Assembly: GCA_963973975.1 (NCBI GenBank)
Contig: CAXBCF010000047.1
Location: 1-6,923 of the forward strand
From: UBA1494_A sp963973975
GTDB taxonomy: Bacteria; Bacteroidota; Bacteroidia; Flavobacteriales_E; Vicingaceae
Reading direction: 5' to 3'
Length of the DNA stretch: 6,923 nt
Shown here: positions 6,869-6,923 of the stretch, in pieces
How positions within the stretch are numbered: the first letter of the stretch is position 1
Layout: every line of letters begins with the position of its first letter
The notes under the pieces: model-generated
Databases searched by the model: none
What the model saw: only the letters and a program-made list of their open reading frames with translations
Told to the model about the DNA's origin: nothing
Made by a program: the position numbers and the translations under genes

Positions 6869-6887
6869 GTTGTGCCTGTTGCACAAC
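6869..6887. repeat. Perfect 7-bp inverted repeat GTTGTGC/GCACAAC
   Basis: GTTGTGC (6869-6875) and GCACAAC (6881-6887) are exact reverse complements around a 5-base loop, two bases beyond the long hairpin. The GTT/AAC ends recall the simple sites of integron attC elements, but the third base of GCACAAC breaks the RYYYAAC consensus. The two hairpins together form a structured block of about 60 bases before the small gene. Confidence 0.5.
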
Positions 6888-6923
6888 TAATTGTTGATAA
6901 AGATATAGAATTGAATTAAAGTA

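Noticed and set aside
6829..6897. A 22-codon plus-strand ORF starting with an ATG inside the long hairpin
   Set aside because: It runs through both palindromes, so its codons are explained by the inverted repeats, and it has no upstream signal.
1..6923. CRISPR array, tRNA, rRNA or insertion sequence
   Set aside because: No regularly spaced direct repeats, no cloverleaf or rRNA-like sequence and no transposase frame were seen on either strand.

Overview
The window comes from an AT-rich Bacteroidota chromosome, probably a Flavobacteriales-like lineage. This is inferred from the gene content (a 500-residue OstA-like export protein, an RSH-fur-purA cluster, a futalosine-type menaquinone enzyme), the lack of clear Shine-Dalgarno sequences before starts, and octamers fitting the Bacteroidota -7 promoter consensus TAnnTTTG. 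The species cannot be named from the sequence alone.

Layout. Positions 1-472 (+) hold the last 156 residues of aminodeoxyfutalosine synthase (MqnE), cut by the left edge. It converges, across a 24-bp AT-only gap, on a four-gene block on the minus strand. In transcription order that block is: a bifunctional RelA/SpoT-type (p)ppGpp synthetase/hydrolase (6143-3921), a Fur-family metalloregulator (3865-3374), adenylosuccinate synthetase PurA (3305-2010), and an OstA/LptA-like lipopolysaccharide-export protein with a signal peptide (2005-497, or 2020-497 from a TTG). Gaps inside the block are 55 bp, 68 bp and 4 bp (or an 11-bp overlap), so it can be read as an operon. A -7-like octamer lies before the RSH gene and another directly before fur, so there may be two entry points.

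Upstream of the RSH gene is a different kind of DNA. A small minus-strand gene (6774-6367) encodes a predicted zinc-ribbon protein with two membrane segments and no recognised function. It is bracketed by GC-rich palindromes: a REP-like hairpin just after its stop (6327-6349), and a long hairpin plus a short perfect hairpin before its start (6827-6887). This gene-plus-palindromes unit is the only accessory-looking part of the window and the best place for follow-up.

Functionally, the minus-strand block joins the stringent-response enzyme (which uses ATP and GTP/GDP), a metal-responsive repressor, a GTP-using purine enzyme known in E. coli to be inhibited by ppGpp, and an envelope-assembly factor. 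These are housekeeping functions. No CRISPR array, tRNA, rRNA, transposase or integrase gene is visible.
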